Positions 1 to 8,203 of a stretch of 64,000 nt of DNA are shown one piece after another (the stretch's first letter is position 1; each line of letters begins with the position of its first letter). Below the pieces are notes generated by a model. That model did not search any database. It was given only the letters and a program-made list of their open reading frames with translations, and was not told where the DNA came from. This DNA comes from JAFAMB01 sp963775805 (GTDB lineage: Bacteria; Verrucomicrobiota; Verrucomicrobiia; Chthoniobacterales; JAFAMB01). The stretch lies in NCBI GenBank assembly GCA_963775805.1, contig CAVZKG010000001.1, positions 682,001-746,000 of the forward strand, written 5' to 3'. Position numbers and translations under genes: made by a program.

Positions 1-656
1 GCGGTATCGAGCGATTTAAGCGCCAATAGGATTGCGGCCTCTTTGCTTCTTTCACGCAAAGGTTTGGTGCCCCAGTTTTGCTCGTAATAAAGCACGCTTC
101 GGACTGCCGCTGCGCCCGAACCGCTCGACGCATAATCGGCCGCTTCGAATTGCGCCCCCATTGCGTCATAGAAAAAAAGCTTGGCCGGATCTGGACTTGC
201 CTTTTCGAAAGTTGCGAAGAGCGGGACAACCACTCCCACACCCTGAATCACCATCCCGAGGTTATCGCGTAACAACTTCGATAGGGCCCGCACTTTGCCT
301 TCCACGCTCATCTCCTGCAACTGGCTTCGGCGGTAAAATTTGAAAGAATGCTCCAAAATCCGGGCCATCTCCCAGGCCGTCGCAGGGGAACCCGCGATCG
401 CCATCACGGAATGCCGATCAATCTCGAGCACTTTGTCCGCTCGATCATACATCACGATATTCCCTGCGGTCGCACGACGGTCTCCCGCAACAAGCACGCC
501 TCCGGCAAATTTGAAGCCAAGGATCGTCGTTGCTACCGTTTCCGTGAAATCCCCTTTGGTAGCGCCGATTACCGACGATTCGCTGATAATGCGCTGCCGT
601 TTCAAAACCGCGAGGAAATCGCCCGCTATTTGGTTCGGTACGTTCAGATCATCCAT
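1..656 (-). CDS. prcB: 20S proteasome beta subunit PrcB (3' end outside window)
   Basis: N-terminal 218 codons of the catalytic beta subunit of a bacterial 20S proteasome; the C-terminus runs off position 1. The translation starts MDDLNVPNQIAGDF. A propeptide of about 42 residues precedes the mature start at ATTILGFKFAGG, so the N-terminal nucleophile is predicted to be Thr43, with Ala rather than the usual Gly at -1. The family motif AGDRRAT supplies the Asp17 equivalent, and Lys in DRADKVLEI falls exactly at the Lys33 position counted from Thr43. IAGSPATAWEMARILE and DAMGAQFEAADYASSGSGA match the rest of the fold. The ATG lies one base after the stop of the UBact gene, so the two are probably translated together. 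The long plus-strand ORFs here are shadows. Identification rests on motifs I can read; degradation of UBact-tagged proteins is inferred from the family. Confidence 0.93.
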   Translation of the reverse strand, partial: MDDLNVPNQIAGDFLAVLKRQRIISESSVIGATKGDFTETVATTILGFKFAGGVLVAGDRRATAGNIVMYDRADKVLEIDRHSVMAIAGSPATAWEMARILEHSFKFYRRSQLQEMSVEGKVRALSKLLRDNLGMVIQGVGVVVPLFATFEKASPDPAKLFFYDAMGAQFEAADYASSGSGAAAVRSVLYYEQNWGTKPLRERSKEAAILLALKSLDT

Positions 657-657
657 G

Positions 658-834
658 CTACTCGCCGGTACGCTGCCGATAACGCTTCGACTGATTCGGA
701 TCAACCTTGCGCATACGCTTCAGGAGATCCTTCGTATCCGGCTTTGAAACATCAGGAGATCGAGGTCCGTCTCCGTCCCCCTGCTTTGGCTCCCAAGGGG
801 TCGGAGCTGGTGGCTTTTGGATCCTCTCTGGCAT
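658..834 (-). CDS. ubact: UBact, ubiquitin-like (Pup-related) protein modifier
   Basis: A 58-codon gene immediately upstream of prcB. It begins MPERIQKPPAPTPWEPK, has a Gly/Asp/Pro-rich middle (QGDGDGPRSPDVSKPD), and ends with the conserved UBact block DLLKRMRKVDPNQSK, then RYRQRTGE and a TAG stop. The C-terminal Gly-Glu is the end by which Pup/UBact modifiers are ligated to target lysines by a PafA-type ligase. The protein has no hydrophobic core or cysteine, and looks disordered, as expected for Pup-like modifiers. An in-frame TGA lies 6 codons upstream of the ATG, so the start is fixed unless a non-ATG codon is used. The Shine-Dalgarno is weak. Order UBact-prcB with a 1-base gap is the arrangement known for UBact loci. 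The ligase, Dop-like enzyme, PrcA and ATPase are not in this window and would lie beyond position 1. Confidence 0.93.
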   Translation of the reverse strand: MPERIQKPPAPTPWEPKQGDGDGPRSPDVSKPDTKDLLKRMRKVDPNQSKRYRQRTGE

Positions 835-938
835 TCCAAACTGTAGCGATTTTCAGCTCTGAAAGCAAATCGTGATCGTCGATTCAACTTCAACCTGTGG
901 CATTCTTGCACCGGTGCAGCAAATCCGACGCTGATGCA

Positions 939-1478
939 CTAAGGCGTTGCGGTTGGAGTCGCTTGCGCGGACACCGGAATCTTGATCGTTTGGCCAGCTT
1001 GCAGTTTTTTGGCGTCTCCTATCTTGTTCAGCTGTTCTATATCCTCAACAGAGACGCCATACTGCTTGGAGATCTGCGTCAACGTCTCCCCTTTGGCAAC
1101 CACGTGTGTCTTGACGTTTGCCGAATCCGCAACCGGCTTGTCGACACCTGCGGTCGTCGGTTCCGGATTTGCAGGCGCTGGTGTCGGAGTCGCAGCCGGT
1201 TCAGCTCTTGCAACAGGGGGGCTTGCCTTCGGTTTTATCGCTTCGGTCAATGCAGCGACTTCCTGAGTCAATTTATCGATCCTGTCGGCTTGCGCCGTGA
1301 TCTCCTCCCTTAGCTTCTGAAGCTCCGTCACTTGAGCTTTCAACAAGGAATCGTCGATCTTGGTAGGATCTGCCTTGTCGGCTTCGACTTTTGCAGAATC
1401 CGCTTTGTCTTGCGCCAACGAAGTTGAGAGGGGCGCCAATACCAAGAGAATCACATAGAAAATTCTCATCCGGTCCAT
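939..1478 (-). CDS. Secreted coiled-coil protein with C-terminal LysM domain
   Basis: 179 residues from the chosen start (MDRMRIFYVILLVLAPL); a second ATG lies at 1469. The N-terminus is a signal peptide ending near SLAQ. It is followed by a charged Lys/Asp/Ala stretch, a short predicted coiled coil (LLKAQVTELQKLREEITAQ through LTQEVAALTEAI), a Pro/Ala-rich linker, and a LysM domain at the C-terminus (HVVAKGETLTQISKQYGVS, then LQAGQTIKIP). LysM domains bind peptidoglycan, so this is probably periplasmic and wall-associated. The open frame continues about 40 codons upstream of the chosen start without signal-peptide character, so the internal start is preferred. It lies upstream of UBact on the same strand, with a 104-base gap, and there is no sign that it belongs to the proteasome system. 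Confidence 0.8.
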   Translation of the reverse strand: MDRMRIFYVILLVLAPLSTSLAQDKADSAKVEADKADPTKIDDSLLKAQVTELQKLREEITAQADRIDKLTQEVAALTEAIKPKASPPVARAEPAATPTPAPANPEPTTAGVDKPVADSANVKTHVVAKGETLTQISKQYGVSVEDIEQLNKIGDAKKLQAGQTIKIPVSAQATPTATP

Positions 1479-1621
1479 TTGCACTTGTCTACATTCGGCT
1501 CCGGTACCGCGCAACCATTTGTTAGGCGCAGAAGCATCGATCAGAATTGAATTGCGCCACGGATCGGTAGCATTGAATCTCGATCTTGAATCGCTCGATC
1601 CCAAAGAAGGCTTTGAGACCC

Positions 1622-2410
1622 ATGAAATTTAGACCTTTCGTTTTGTGTGCTGTCGCTCTTCTGATTGCATCGGGAGGCCCCGGTTCCGGAAAAGCAGCCG
1701 AAGTTCTGCTGTTTGCCGCCATCAGTCTTTCGGACGCGCTGAAAGAGATTCAGCCGATTTACGAAACAGCCTCAGGCGATAAACTCAGTTTCAACTTAGC
1801 CGGGTCCAACGATCTGGCACGCCAGATTGACGCCGGTGCCCCTGCCGATCTCTTTTTTTCGGCGGACGAGGCTAAAATGGATTTTCTCGCTTCCAAAAAT
1901 CGCCTCCTGGCGGGTAGCCGCAAAAGTCTTCTGGGTAACACGCTGGTGATCGTGATCCCCGAATCGGCTTCCTTTGCGATTTCGGATCCAAAGCAACTGG
2001 ACAACGATACCATCGTGAAGAGACTCGCCCTCGCGAATCCGGATGCAGTTCCAGCCGGGATCTATGCAAAGGAATTCCTGACGAAAATCGGCATCTGGAA
2101 TCAAGTGAAAGGGAACGTGATACCAACTGAAAATGTCCGGGCTTGCCTTGCTGCGGTTGAGAGCGCCAACGCAGATGCCGGGATTGTTTACAAAACAGAT
2201 GCGCTGACCTCGCACGAGGTCAAAGTCGCTTACGAGGTTCCCGCTGCGGAAGGGCTGCACATCTCCTATCCCCTTGCAATTATCACCCGTCCGCAGGCGC
2301 CCGATTCAGACGTTGAACGTATCGAACACGCAAAGAAACTCGCTGCTTTTCTGGAATCGCCGGAAGCTGCCAACATCTTTGCAAAATACGGGTTCACTGT
2401 TTTGCCATAA
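1622..2410 (+). CDS. modA: Molybdate ABC transporter, periplasmic binding protein ModA
   Basis: 262 residues starting MKFRPFVLCAVALLIASGG, a clear signal peptide ending near GKAAE. The mature part has the ModA/Wtp features: LLFAAISLSDALKEI at the start, FNLAGSNDLARQIDAGAPADLFFSADEAKMD (ligand loop), and a late GIVYKTDALTS segment. It binds molybdate or tungstate in the periplasm and hands it to ModB. An upstream in-frame ATG at 1586 would add 12 residues before the signal peptide and is unlikely. Its stop overlaps the modB ATG (TAATG), so the two are coupled. Selectivity between molybdate and tungstate cannot be read from the sequence. Confidence 0.92.
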   Translation: MKFRPFVLCAVALLIASGGPGSGKAAEVLLFAAISLSDALKEIQPIYETASGDKLSFNLAGSNDLARQIDAGAPADLFFSADEAKMDFLASKNRLLAGSRKSLLGNTLVIVIPESASFAISDPKQLDNDTIVKRLALANPDAVPAGIYAKEFLTKIGIWNQVKGNVIPTENVRACLAAVESANADAGIVYKTDALTSHEVKVAYEVPAAEGLHISYPLAIITRPQAPDSDVERIEHAKKLAAFLESPEAANIFAKYGFTVLP

Positions 2411-3081
2411 TGTCCGAGCAATGGGAGATAATCGTCTTTACATTGCAGGTCTGTTTCGGCAGCTCACTAATGATATTGCCGCCCGGGATAGCACTCGCTT
2501 GGTGGCTGGCGAAGTCGAATTCCCCTCTGAAACCGTTCATCGAAACGGTTGTCTCTTTGCCCATGGTGATTCCACCTGTCGCAACCGGCCTGATCCTGCT
2601 TGATTTATTCGGGCGCCGCGGGCCGATCGGTTCGTTCATATACACAACGTTCGGAATCGATATCGCATTCACGTGGTGCGCAGTCTTGCTGGCGACGGCT
2701 GCGATGAGTTTCCCGTTGCTGGTACGATCGGCCCGAGTCGGTTTTGAGTCGGTGAATACGAGGCTGGAACAGATCGCAGCGACGCTTGGGGCTTCGTTTT
2801 GGCGAGTCTTGTTTAGGGTGACGATTCCGCTGGCTTCGCGTGGAATTGTGGCAGGCTTTCTTCTCGCGTTTGCCCGAGCGATCGGTGAATTCGGAGCAAC
2901 AATATTAGTGGCAGGAAATATACCGGGCAAGACGACAACTCTGGCGCTTTCCATTTACTCGCTCGTGCAACTTGGAAAGGATCGCGAGGCATTTTCTCTG
3001 GTGGCGGTCTCTGTCTGCATCGCGTTCGTTGCCCTCTTTGTGAGCGAACAACTCTTGCGGAAAAAGCGCGAATCGCGATGA
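2410..3081 (+). CDS. modB: Molybdate ABC transporter permease ModB
   Basis: 223 residues, about five membrane segments. The conserved permease loop that docks on the ATPase is present as ARAIGEFGATILVAGNIPG, characteristic of the ModB/CysTW branch. The starting segment SEQWEIIVFTLQVCFGSSL and LPMVIPPVATGLILLDLFGRRG are also typical of ModB. It overlaps modA by one base (TAATG) and modC by four bases (ATGA), forming a tight modABC operon. It forms the inner-membrane channel for molybdate import. Confidence 0.92.
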   Translation: MSEQWEIIVFTLQVCFGSSLMILPPGIALAWWLAKSNSPLKPFIETVVSLPMVIPPVATGLILLDLFGRRGPIGSFIYTTFGIDIAFTWCAVLLATAAMSFPLLVRSARVGFESVNTRLEQIAATLGASFWRVLFRVTIPLASRGIVAGFLLAFARAIGEFGATILVAGNIPGKTTTLALSIYSLVQLGKDREAFSLVAVSVCIAFVALFVSEQLLRKKRESR

Positions 3082-3731
3082 GGCTCGAACTTCAACACGT
3101 GCGGTTGCCCCTGATGCATTTTACACTCGAACTGGATCTCGATCTCGAAAGCGATTCGATCGGATTGTTCGGAGAATCAGGCTCAGGGAAAACTTCGTTC
3201 CTGGATCTTTTGGCAGGAACGAGAGCAGGAGCCAAGGGCACGGTGCGGCTCGACGGCGCAACACTGCAAAGCGATTCCCTATTCGTTCGTCCGAACCGGC
3301 GAGCGATAGGCTACGTTCCGCAAGATCTTGCCCTGTTTCCTCATTTGAGTGTACGCGAAAACATCTATTTCGGAGCCGGGCGCAAAAATTCCGAGAGGTC
3401 GATTCGTCCGGAGCATGTGATCGACTTGCTCGACCTCGGCAAGCTTCTCGCACGCAGAATTGATCGGCTATCGGGCGGCGAAAAACAGCGTGTGGCGATC
3501 GCGCGTGCCATCGTTTCGCGCCCGAAACTGATTTTACTGGACGAACCGTTCACCGGTTTGGATCCGAAATTGCGGACGGTTAGCGTCGAACTGGTCCATC
3601 GTCTTCGAACGGAATTCTCTATCCCAATCCTGTGCGTCTCCCACTCTCGACACGAACTCGATCAGCTCTGTGACCTTCTGATCGAGTTGGCAGCCGGCAA
3701 AGTTGTAAGTTGTTTTCCGGGGAAACCTTGA
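3078..3731 (+). CDS. modC: Molybdate ABC transporter ATPase ModC (no TOBE domain)
   Basis: 217 residues with a complete ABC ATPase: Walker A GESGSGKTS, Q-loop region GYVPQDLALFPHLSVREN, signature LSGGEKQRVAIARA, Walker B LILLDEPFTGLD and H-loop LCVSHSR. It powers molybdate import with ModB. Canonical ModC proteins are about 350 residues and carry C-terminal TOBE/Mop domains that bind molybdate and inhibit transport; here the protein stops shortly after the H-loop, so this feedback domain is absent. No separate Mop gene is visible nearby. Confidence 0.9.
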   Translation: MRLELQHVRLPLMHFTLELDLDLESDSIGLFGESGSGKTSFLDLLAGTRAGAKGTVRLDGATLQSDSLFVRPNRRAIGYVPQDLALFPHLSVRENIYFGAGRKNSERSIRPEHVIDLLDLGKLLARRIDRLSGGEKQRVAIARAIVSRPKLILLDEPFTGLDPKLRTVSVELVHRLRTEFSIPILCVSHSRHELDQLCDLLIELAAGKVVSCFPGKP

Positions 3732-3775
3732 AAATCCCCTTGATCTAGGCGCCAAATCGGTGACCTCGTTGGCAG

Positions 3776-4747
3776 ATGAAAACTGTTTCGGAATTCATGT
3801 CGCGTCATTTCCGGCACTTCAACGCAGCTACGCTGAAAGACGCCGCACAAGGATATAACGACCACCTTGCGAAAGGCGGAAAAATGTTGGTCACCGTTGC
3901 GGGGGCGATGAGTACCGCGGAACTCGGGCTATCGCTTGCTGAAATGATTCGACAGGACAAAGTGCATGCGATCTGTTGCACCGGCGCGAACCTGGAGGAG
4001 GATGTGTTTAACCTGGTTGCGCACGACCACTACAAGCGCATTCCGAACTGGCGCGAACTGAAAGGCGAAGACGAACAAGCCCTGCTTGATCAGCATCTGA
4101 ACCGGGTCACGGACACCTGCATTCCTGAAGGGGAAGCGATGCGGCGAATTGAAAAAGCTGTGCTCCAGGAGTGGGTTGAAGCCGATCAAAGCGGACGAAA
4201 ACTATTCCCGCACGAATTCTTCTACTCAATTCTGCGCGACGATCGCCTCGGCAAATATTACCAGATTGACCCAAAGGACAGCTGGCTCTATGCGGCAATG
4301 CGCAAGAATCTGCCAATGATTGTACCGGGCTGGGAGGATTCGACCCTGGGGAACATGTACGCCGGGCATTGCATTTCCGGCGATGTAAAAAACGTTCACA
4401 CGGTTCGGACCGGAATCGAGTACATGATGGCGCTTGCCGATTGGTACACAAAAACTTCTGAGCATTCTTCGATCGGTTTTTTCCAGATTGCAGGCGGTAT
4501 CGCCGGCGACTTTCCGATCTGCGTAGTGCCGATGCTGCACCAGGATCTCCAGCGCGATAACATTCCTCGCTGGGGTTATTTCTGCCAGATCAGCGATTCC
4601 ACCACCAGTTACGGATCGTATTCGGGCGCCGTGCCGAACGAAAAGATCACATGGGGGAAGCTATCCCTCGACACTCCAAAATTCATTATCGAATCGGACG
4701 CAACGATTGTTGCGCCGTTGATTTTCGCGTGGATCCTGGGGTGGTAG
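3776..4747 (+). CDS. Deoxyhypusine synthase-like (homospermidine/DHS family) protein
   Basis: 323 residues of the deoxyhypusine synthase fold. Recognisable blocks are MLVTVAGAMSTAELGLSLAEMI, HAICCTGANLEEDVFNLVAHDHY, EHSSIGFFQIAGGIAGDFPICV and SGAVPNEKITWGKLS. The last contains the Lys equivalent to the enamine-forming catalytic lysine of eukaryotic DHS (in the WGK motif). The enzymes use NAD and spermidine. Bacteria lack eIF5A, so bacterial members may make homospermidine or modify another target; which reaction occurs here cannot be read. It starts 44 bases after modC and may be co-transcribed. A remnant HAD gene follows directly. Confidence 0.85.
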   Translation: MKTVSEFMSRHFRHFNAATLKDAAQGYNDHLAKGGKMLVTVAGAMSTAELGLSLAEMIRQDKVHAICCTGANLEEDVFNLVAHDHYKRIPNWRELKGEDEQALLDQHLNRVTDTCIPEGEAMRRIEKAVLQEWVEADQSGRKLFPHEFFYSILRDDRLGKYYQIDPKDSWLYAAMRKNLPMIVPGWEDSTLGNMYAGHCISGDVKNVHTVRTGIEYMMALADWYTKTSEHSSIGFFQIAGGIAGDFPICVVPMLHQDLQRDNIPRWGYFCQISDSTTSYGSYSGAVPNEKITWGKLSLDTPKFIIESDATIVAPLIFAWILGW

Positions 4748-4850
4748 GAAAAGGAATTTATTTTTTTGACCTGGATGGAACGCTATTGCCTGGTACAAGC
4801 GCTCCGCTGGAAATCGCAAGAGCGATTGGCACAACAGCTCATTTACAATG
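4741..4850 (+). pseudogene. Truncated HAD-superfamily phosphatase (N-terminal fragment)
   Basis: Starting at a GTG that overlaps the end of the DHS-like gene, the frame reads VVGKGIYFFDLDGTLLPG, then TSAPLEIARAIGTTAHL. FDLDGT is HAD motif I (DxDGT), with the nucleophilic Asp, and the spacing fits the SerB/HAD-IB type. After about 35 codons the homology ends abruptly where the dispersed repeat at 4847 begins; no cap domain or motifs II-IV follow. This is the stump of a gene cut by a repeat-associated rearrangement. It cannot encode an active enzyme. Confidence 0.6.
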
Positions 4851-4920
4851 GTCGGAAATCTTGTTCCTTGGCGGCATCCGCGCGTATATGTCCTATACGC
4901 CTACACGCCGACACCATCTT
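4847..4920 (+). repeat. Dispersed repeat with 8-base CGCCNAYA units (short copy)
   Basis: Shares ATGGTCGGAAATCTTGTT with the copy at 41306, then carries TACGCCTACACGCCGACACC, two units of the 8-base series seen at 41380 and 41672. It also contains GTATATGTCCTATACG, resembling the palindrome core near 9918. It sits where the HAD gene is broken. Confidence 0.55.
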
Positions 4921-4939
4921 CCCCCCTCCTCGTGGCTTG

Positions 4940-6790
4940 CTACTCGACAGTCACACTCTTGGCCAGATTACGGGGCTTATCGACATCGCGTCCTAGCTTC
5001 ACGGCCAGATGAAAAGCAAACAGTTGCAACGGGATCGCCGCGAGAACAGGCGATATATAATCCGGACATTTAGGGATAAAAATGACGTCATCGGCAAGGT
5101 TAGCAATTTGCTTCCGGCCTTCTGTTGCGATCGCAATCACACTTCCTTTACGCGCCCTGATCTGCTCGAGAGAGTTGATGTTCTTCTCGTAAACCGCATC
5201 GTCTGGAGCGATCATGATCGAAGGCACTTCCGGGCCAATCAACGCGATCACCCCGTGCTTTAATTCCGCGCTCGGATGCCCTTCCGCGAACTTGTAGGTT
5301 ATTTCCTTCAGTTTCAGAGCGCCTTCCAGGGCTATCGGGTAGTTGTACTGACGCCCGAAAAACAAAAAGCCTGCGGCATCAATGTATTTACTGGCTAAAG
5401 CTTCAATCTTACTGCTCTGCCCAAGGATTTGATTGGCAAAATCGGGAAGTCTCTCCAAAGCTGAAATGACTTCGATACCCTGTGCACTGGAGAGATTGCG
5501 GATCCGTCCAAGCAACAAGGCCAAAAGCGTGAGGATGACAACCTGCGAAGTGAAGCTTTTGGTGGCAGCCACACCGATCTCCGGCCCGGCATGCATGTAA
5601 ACGCCGCCATCGCTCTCACGAGCAATCGTGCTACCGACACTGTTACAAATCCCGAGTGTCCGATGCCCTTTTCGCTTGCTTTCCCGTAGTGCTGCCAGCG
5701 TGTCAATTGTCTCCCCGCTCTGGCTGATCGCGAACACGAGCGTGTCCTTGTTCATCGGCATATTGCGGTATCGAAACTCGCTTGCGAACTCCACCTCCGT
5801 CGGAATATGTGCGAGGCTTTCAATGAGGCACTCACCGACTCGAGCCGCGTGCAACGCAGTTCCGCAAGCCGTCAAAACGATTCGTTCAACATTTCGGAGC
5901 TCGCGAGACGACATGTTCAGGCCGCCCAATTTTGCGGTGGAATCTTCGGCTGACAACCGGCCACGCATCGCATCACGGATCGCGTTGGGCTGTTCGAAGA
6001 TCTCTTTCAACATGTAGTGGGAATATGTTCCCCGGTCGACATCCTCGGTTGAGAACTCAACCTTGCTGACCTGAAACGATGGATCCGTCCCAGCCAGGGA
6101 AACGATATCGAATTGGTCCCGTTCGATCGAAACGAGATCGTAGTCGTCCAGGTAAACAACGTCCCGTGTGTGAGCGACGATCGCGCTGACATCGCTCACA
6201 ATGAAGTTCTGGCCTTTGCCGACTCCCAGGATCAGCGGACTGCCGCGCCTCGCTCCCAGCACAACGTCAGGCACATCCACATGAAAGAGGGCGACTCCAT
6301 ACGTCCCGACGACCTGCTTCAAAGCCAGCTTGAATGCATGTAAAAGGTTCTGCTTGCTTCGCGGTCCCGGCAGATTGTCAAACAGATGACCAATCAGGTG
6401 AGCAAGCACTTCGGTATCGGTCTCGGAGCGGAAAGTGTGCCCTTGGCCAAGCAGTTGATCCCGCAACGGCTGAAAATTCTCAATCACCCCATTATGAATG
6501 AGTGCCAACTTCCCGCTTTGATCCAGATGAGGGTGAGCGTTGTCATCGGTCACGAGACCATGGGTTGCCCAGCGTGTGTGGCCGATCCCGACTGTCCCGC
6601 GCGTTGGATCCTTTTGAACGAGCTGCGTCAGACTGGCGATCCGTCCGGCACACTTGCGGAGCTCCATCTTTCCGGAGGCAAGCGTCGCAATCCCAGCGGA
6701 GTCGTATCCGCGATATTCCAAACGACGAAGACCATCAATGAGGATCGGAGTCGCTTCTGCGCCGCCTATGTAACCGATGATGCCGCACAT
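4940..6790 (-). CDS. glmS: Glutamine-fructose-6-phosphate aminotransferase (isomerizing) GlmS
   Basis: 616 residues. It converts fructose-6-phosphate and glutamine to glucosamine-6-phosphate, the entry to UDP-GlcNAc and peptidoglycan. The start is set at MCGIIGYIGG because the nucleophile Cys must become residue 1 after Met removal; the open frame extends 11 codons further upstream. Residues 1-230 form the class II glutaminase domain (GIGHTRWATHG, HNGVIENF, SETDTEVLAH). Two SIS domains follow (VLTACGTALHAARVGE; VFAISQSGETIDTLAALRE; FFGRQYNYPIALEGALKLKE). The C-terminus DKPRNLAKSVTVE is typical. No glmS ribozyme is recognisable upstream. It is divergent from glgC. Confidence 0.96.
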   Translation of the reverse strand: MCGIIGYIGGAEATPILIDGLRRLEYRGYDSAGIATLASGKMELRKCAGRIASLTQLVQKDPTRGTVGIGHTRWATHGLVTDDNAHPHLDQSGKLALIHNGVIENFQPLRDQLLGQGHTFRSETDTEVLAHLIGHLFDNLPGPRSKQNLLHAFKLALKQVVGTYGVALFHVDVPDVVLGARRGSPLILGVGKGQNFIVSDVSAIVAHTRDVVYLDDYDLVSIERDQFDIVSLAGTDPSFQVSKVEFSTEDVDRGTYSHYMLKEIFEQPNAIRDAMRGRLSAEDSTAKLGGLNMSSRELRNVERIVLTACGTALHAARVGECLIESLAHIPTEVEFASEFRYRNMPMNKDTLVFAISQSGETIDTLAALRESKRKGHRTLGICNSVGSTIARESDGGVYMHAGPEIGVAATKSFTSQVVILTLLALLLGRIRNLSSAQGIEVISALERLPDFANQILGQSSKIEALASKYIDAAGFLFFGRQYNYPIALEGALKLKEITYKFAEGHPSAELKHGVIALIGPEVPSIMIAPDDAVYEKNINSLEQIRARKGSVIAIATEGRKQIANLADDVIFIPKCPDYISPVLAAIPLQLFAFHLAVKLGRDVDKPRNLAKSVTVE

Positions 6791-6877
6791 AAATAAAAAA
6801 CCAACGTGACAAAGAAATCGCACGCTTGCAAGATGTCCCCAAGGGGAATCTGCATCCCTGCAAGCTCCTCGTGCATT

Positions 6878-8173
6878 ATGGACACCGCCGACCTCCAGAA
6901 TGGGACATTATCCATTATTATGGGAGGCGGCGCTGGAACCCGCCTCTTTCCGCTAACAAAAGACCGTTCCAAACCAGCGGTGCCGCTCGCCGGCAAATAT
7001 CGGCTCGTCGATATACCGATCAGCAATTGTCTTAATTCAGGACTTCGGCGGGTATACGTTCTGACCCAATTCAACAGCACGTCGCTGCACCGCCACATCA
7101 ACGCGAGCTATAAATTTGATAATTTTTCGAAGAGTTTCGTCGAAATTCTCGCTGCACAACAGACACCGGAAGCCGCCCGCTGGTATCAGGGTACGGCCGA
7201 TGCCGTGCGCCAGAACCTCCGCTACTTTCTCGAAGGTACGCATCAGCTCTTCTTAATCCTTAGCGGTGACCAGCTCTATCGGATGGACTATCGATTTCTA
7301 TTGCAGCAGCATGTTGAGACTGGCGCCGACATCACGATCGCAACGACTCCGGTCGATCGCACGTCCGCTTCGGCATTCGGGATCATGCATACCGATGAAC
7401 ACCGGCGGATATTTCGGTTTGAGGAGAAGCCAAAGGATCCGGCTATTCTCAACGAGCTCCGAATCCCCGCGCCACTTTTGACCGAGCTCGGCAAACCGGA
7501 ATCGGAAGAGTTTTTCCAAGCCTCTATGGGAATCTACGTTTTTAACCGGAAGGTCTTGGTGGATTGTTTGAACAACGATCAAGACGATTTCGGCAAACAC
7601 ATTATCCCGGCGGCGCTGCAGACCCACAAAGTGGTGTCTTACATTTTCCAAGGTTATTGGGAGGATATCGGAACCGTGCGCGCATTTTTTGAAGCCAATC
7701 TCGCGCTAACCGATACGTTGCCACCGTACAACTTTTTCGATCGCTTATCTCCGATTTACAGCCGGCCCCGTTTTCTACCGGCGAGCAAAGTGAACGCCGC
7801 AACTTTCCGAAGGGCAATCGTAGGCGATGGATGCATTATTTCGGATGCCCATATCGAAAGGGCCGTAATTGGTATCCGGAGCATCATTGAAACCGGCGCG
7901 ACCATCAGGAACTCAGTTATCATGGGGGCCGACTACTACGAGGAGGAAGTCCACCAGGCCATTCAGGACGCTGCGCCGCGGCCACCGATCGGGATAGGAA
8001 GAAACTCCGTGATTGACCGGGCGATCATCGACAAAAACGCCCGAATCGGAGAGCGTGTCGTTATCACACCGGACGGCAAAGCTCCGAACGTTGACGGGGC
8101 TAATTACTATATACGTGATGGAGTTGTGGTAATCCCTAAAAACGCGGTGATCCCCGACGGAACCTGGATATAG
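6878..8173 (+). CDS. glgC: Glucose-1-phosphate adenylyltransferase GlgC
   Basis: 431 residues from MDTADLQNGTLSIIMGGG. It makes ADP-glucose for glycogen synthesis. The nucleotidyltransferase signature MGGGAGTRLFPLTKDRSKPA is followed by KYRLVDIPISNCLNSGL, GTADAVRQN, LILSGDQLYRMDY and EDIGTVRAFFEANL. The C-terminal third is a left-handed beta-helix with hexapeptide-type repeats (VIGIRSIIETGATIRNSVIM, IGRNSVIDRAIIDKNARIGE), as in the allosteric domain. The frame is open further upstream to 6806, but that extension has no family similarity and runs into the divergent glmS promoter region. Confidence 0.95.
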   Translation: MDTADLQNGTLSIIMGGGAGTRLFPLTKDRSKPAVPLAGKYRLVDIPISNCLNSGLRRVYVLTQFNSTSLHRHINASYKFDNFSKSFVEILAAQQTPEAARWYQGTADAVRQNLRYFLEGTHQLFLILSGDQLYRMDYRFLLQQHVETGADITIATTPVDRTSASAFGIMHTDEHRRIFRFEEKPKDPAILNELRIPAPLLTELGKPESEEFFQASMGIYVFNRKVLVDCLNNDQDDFGKHIIPAALQTHKVVSYIFQGYWEDIGTVRAFFEANLALTDTLPPYNFFDRLSPIYSRPRFLPASKVNAATFRRAIVGDGCIISDAHIERAVIGIRSIIETGATIRNSVIMGADYYEEEVHQAIQDAAPRPPIGIGRNSVIDRAIIDKNARIGERVVITPDGKAPNVDGANYYIRDGVVVIPKNAVIPDGTWI

Positions 8174-8203
8174 CCCACAATACCTCTCCGCAAATGGTTG
8201 GGC

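Noticed and set aside
32..875. Overlapping plus-strand open frames of up to 175 codons at the start of the window
   Set aside because: They lie opposite the prcB and UBact genes, and their translations lack recognisable domains; the minus strand gives unambiguous family matches.
1479..1621. Possible Moco riboswitch upstream of modA
   Set aside because: I could not recognise a conserved Moco-RNA fold; no claim is made.
4140..6110. Large antisense frames inside glmS and the DHS-like gene
   Set aside because: They are shadows of strongly conserved genes on the other strand.
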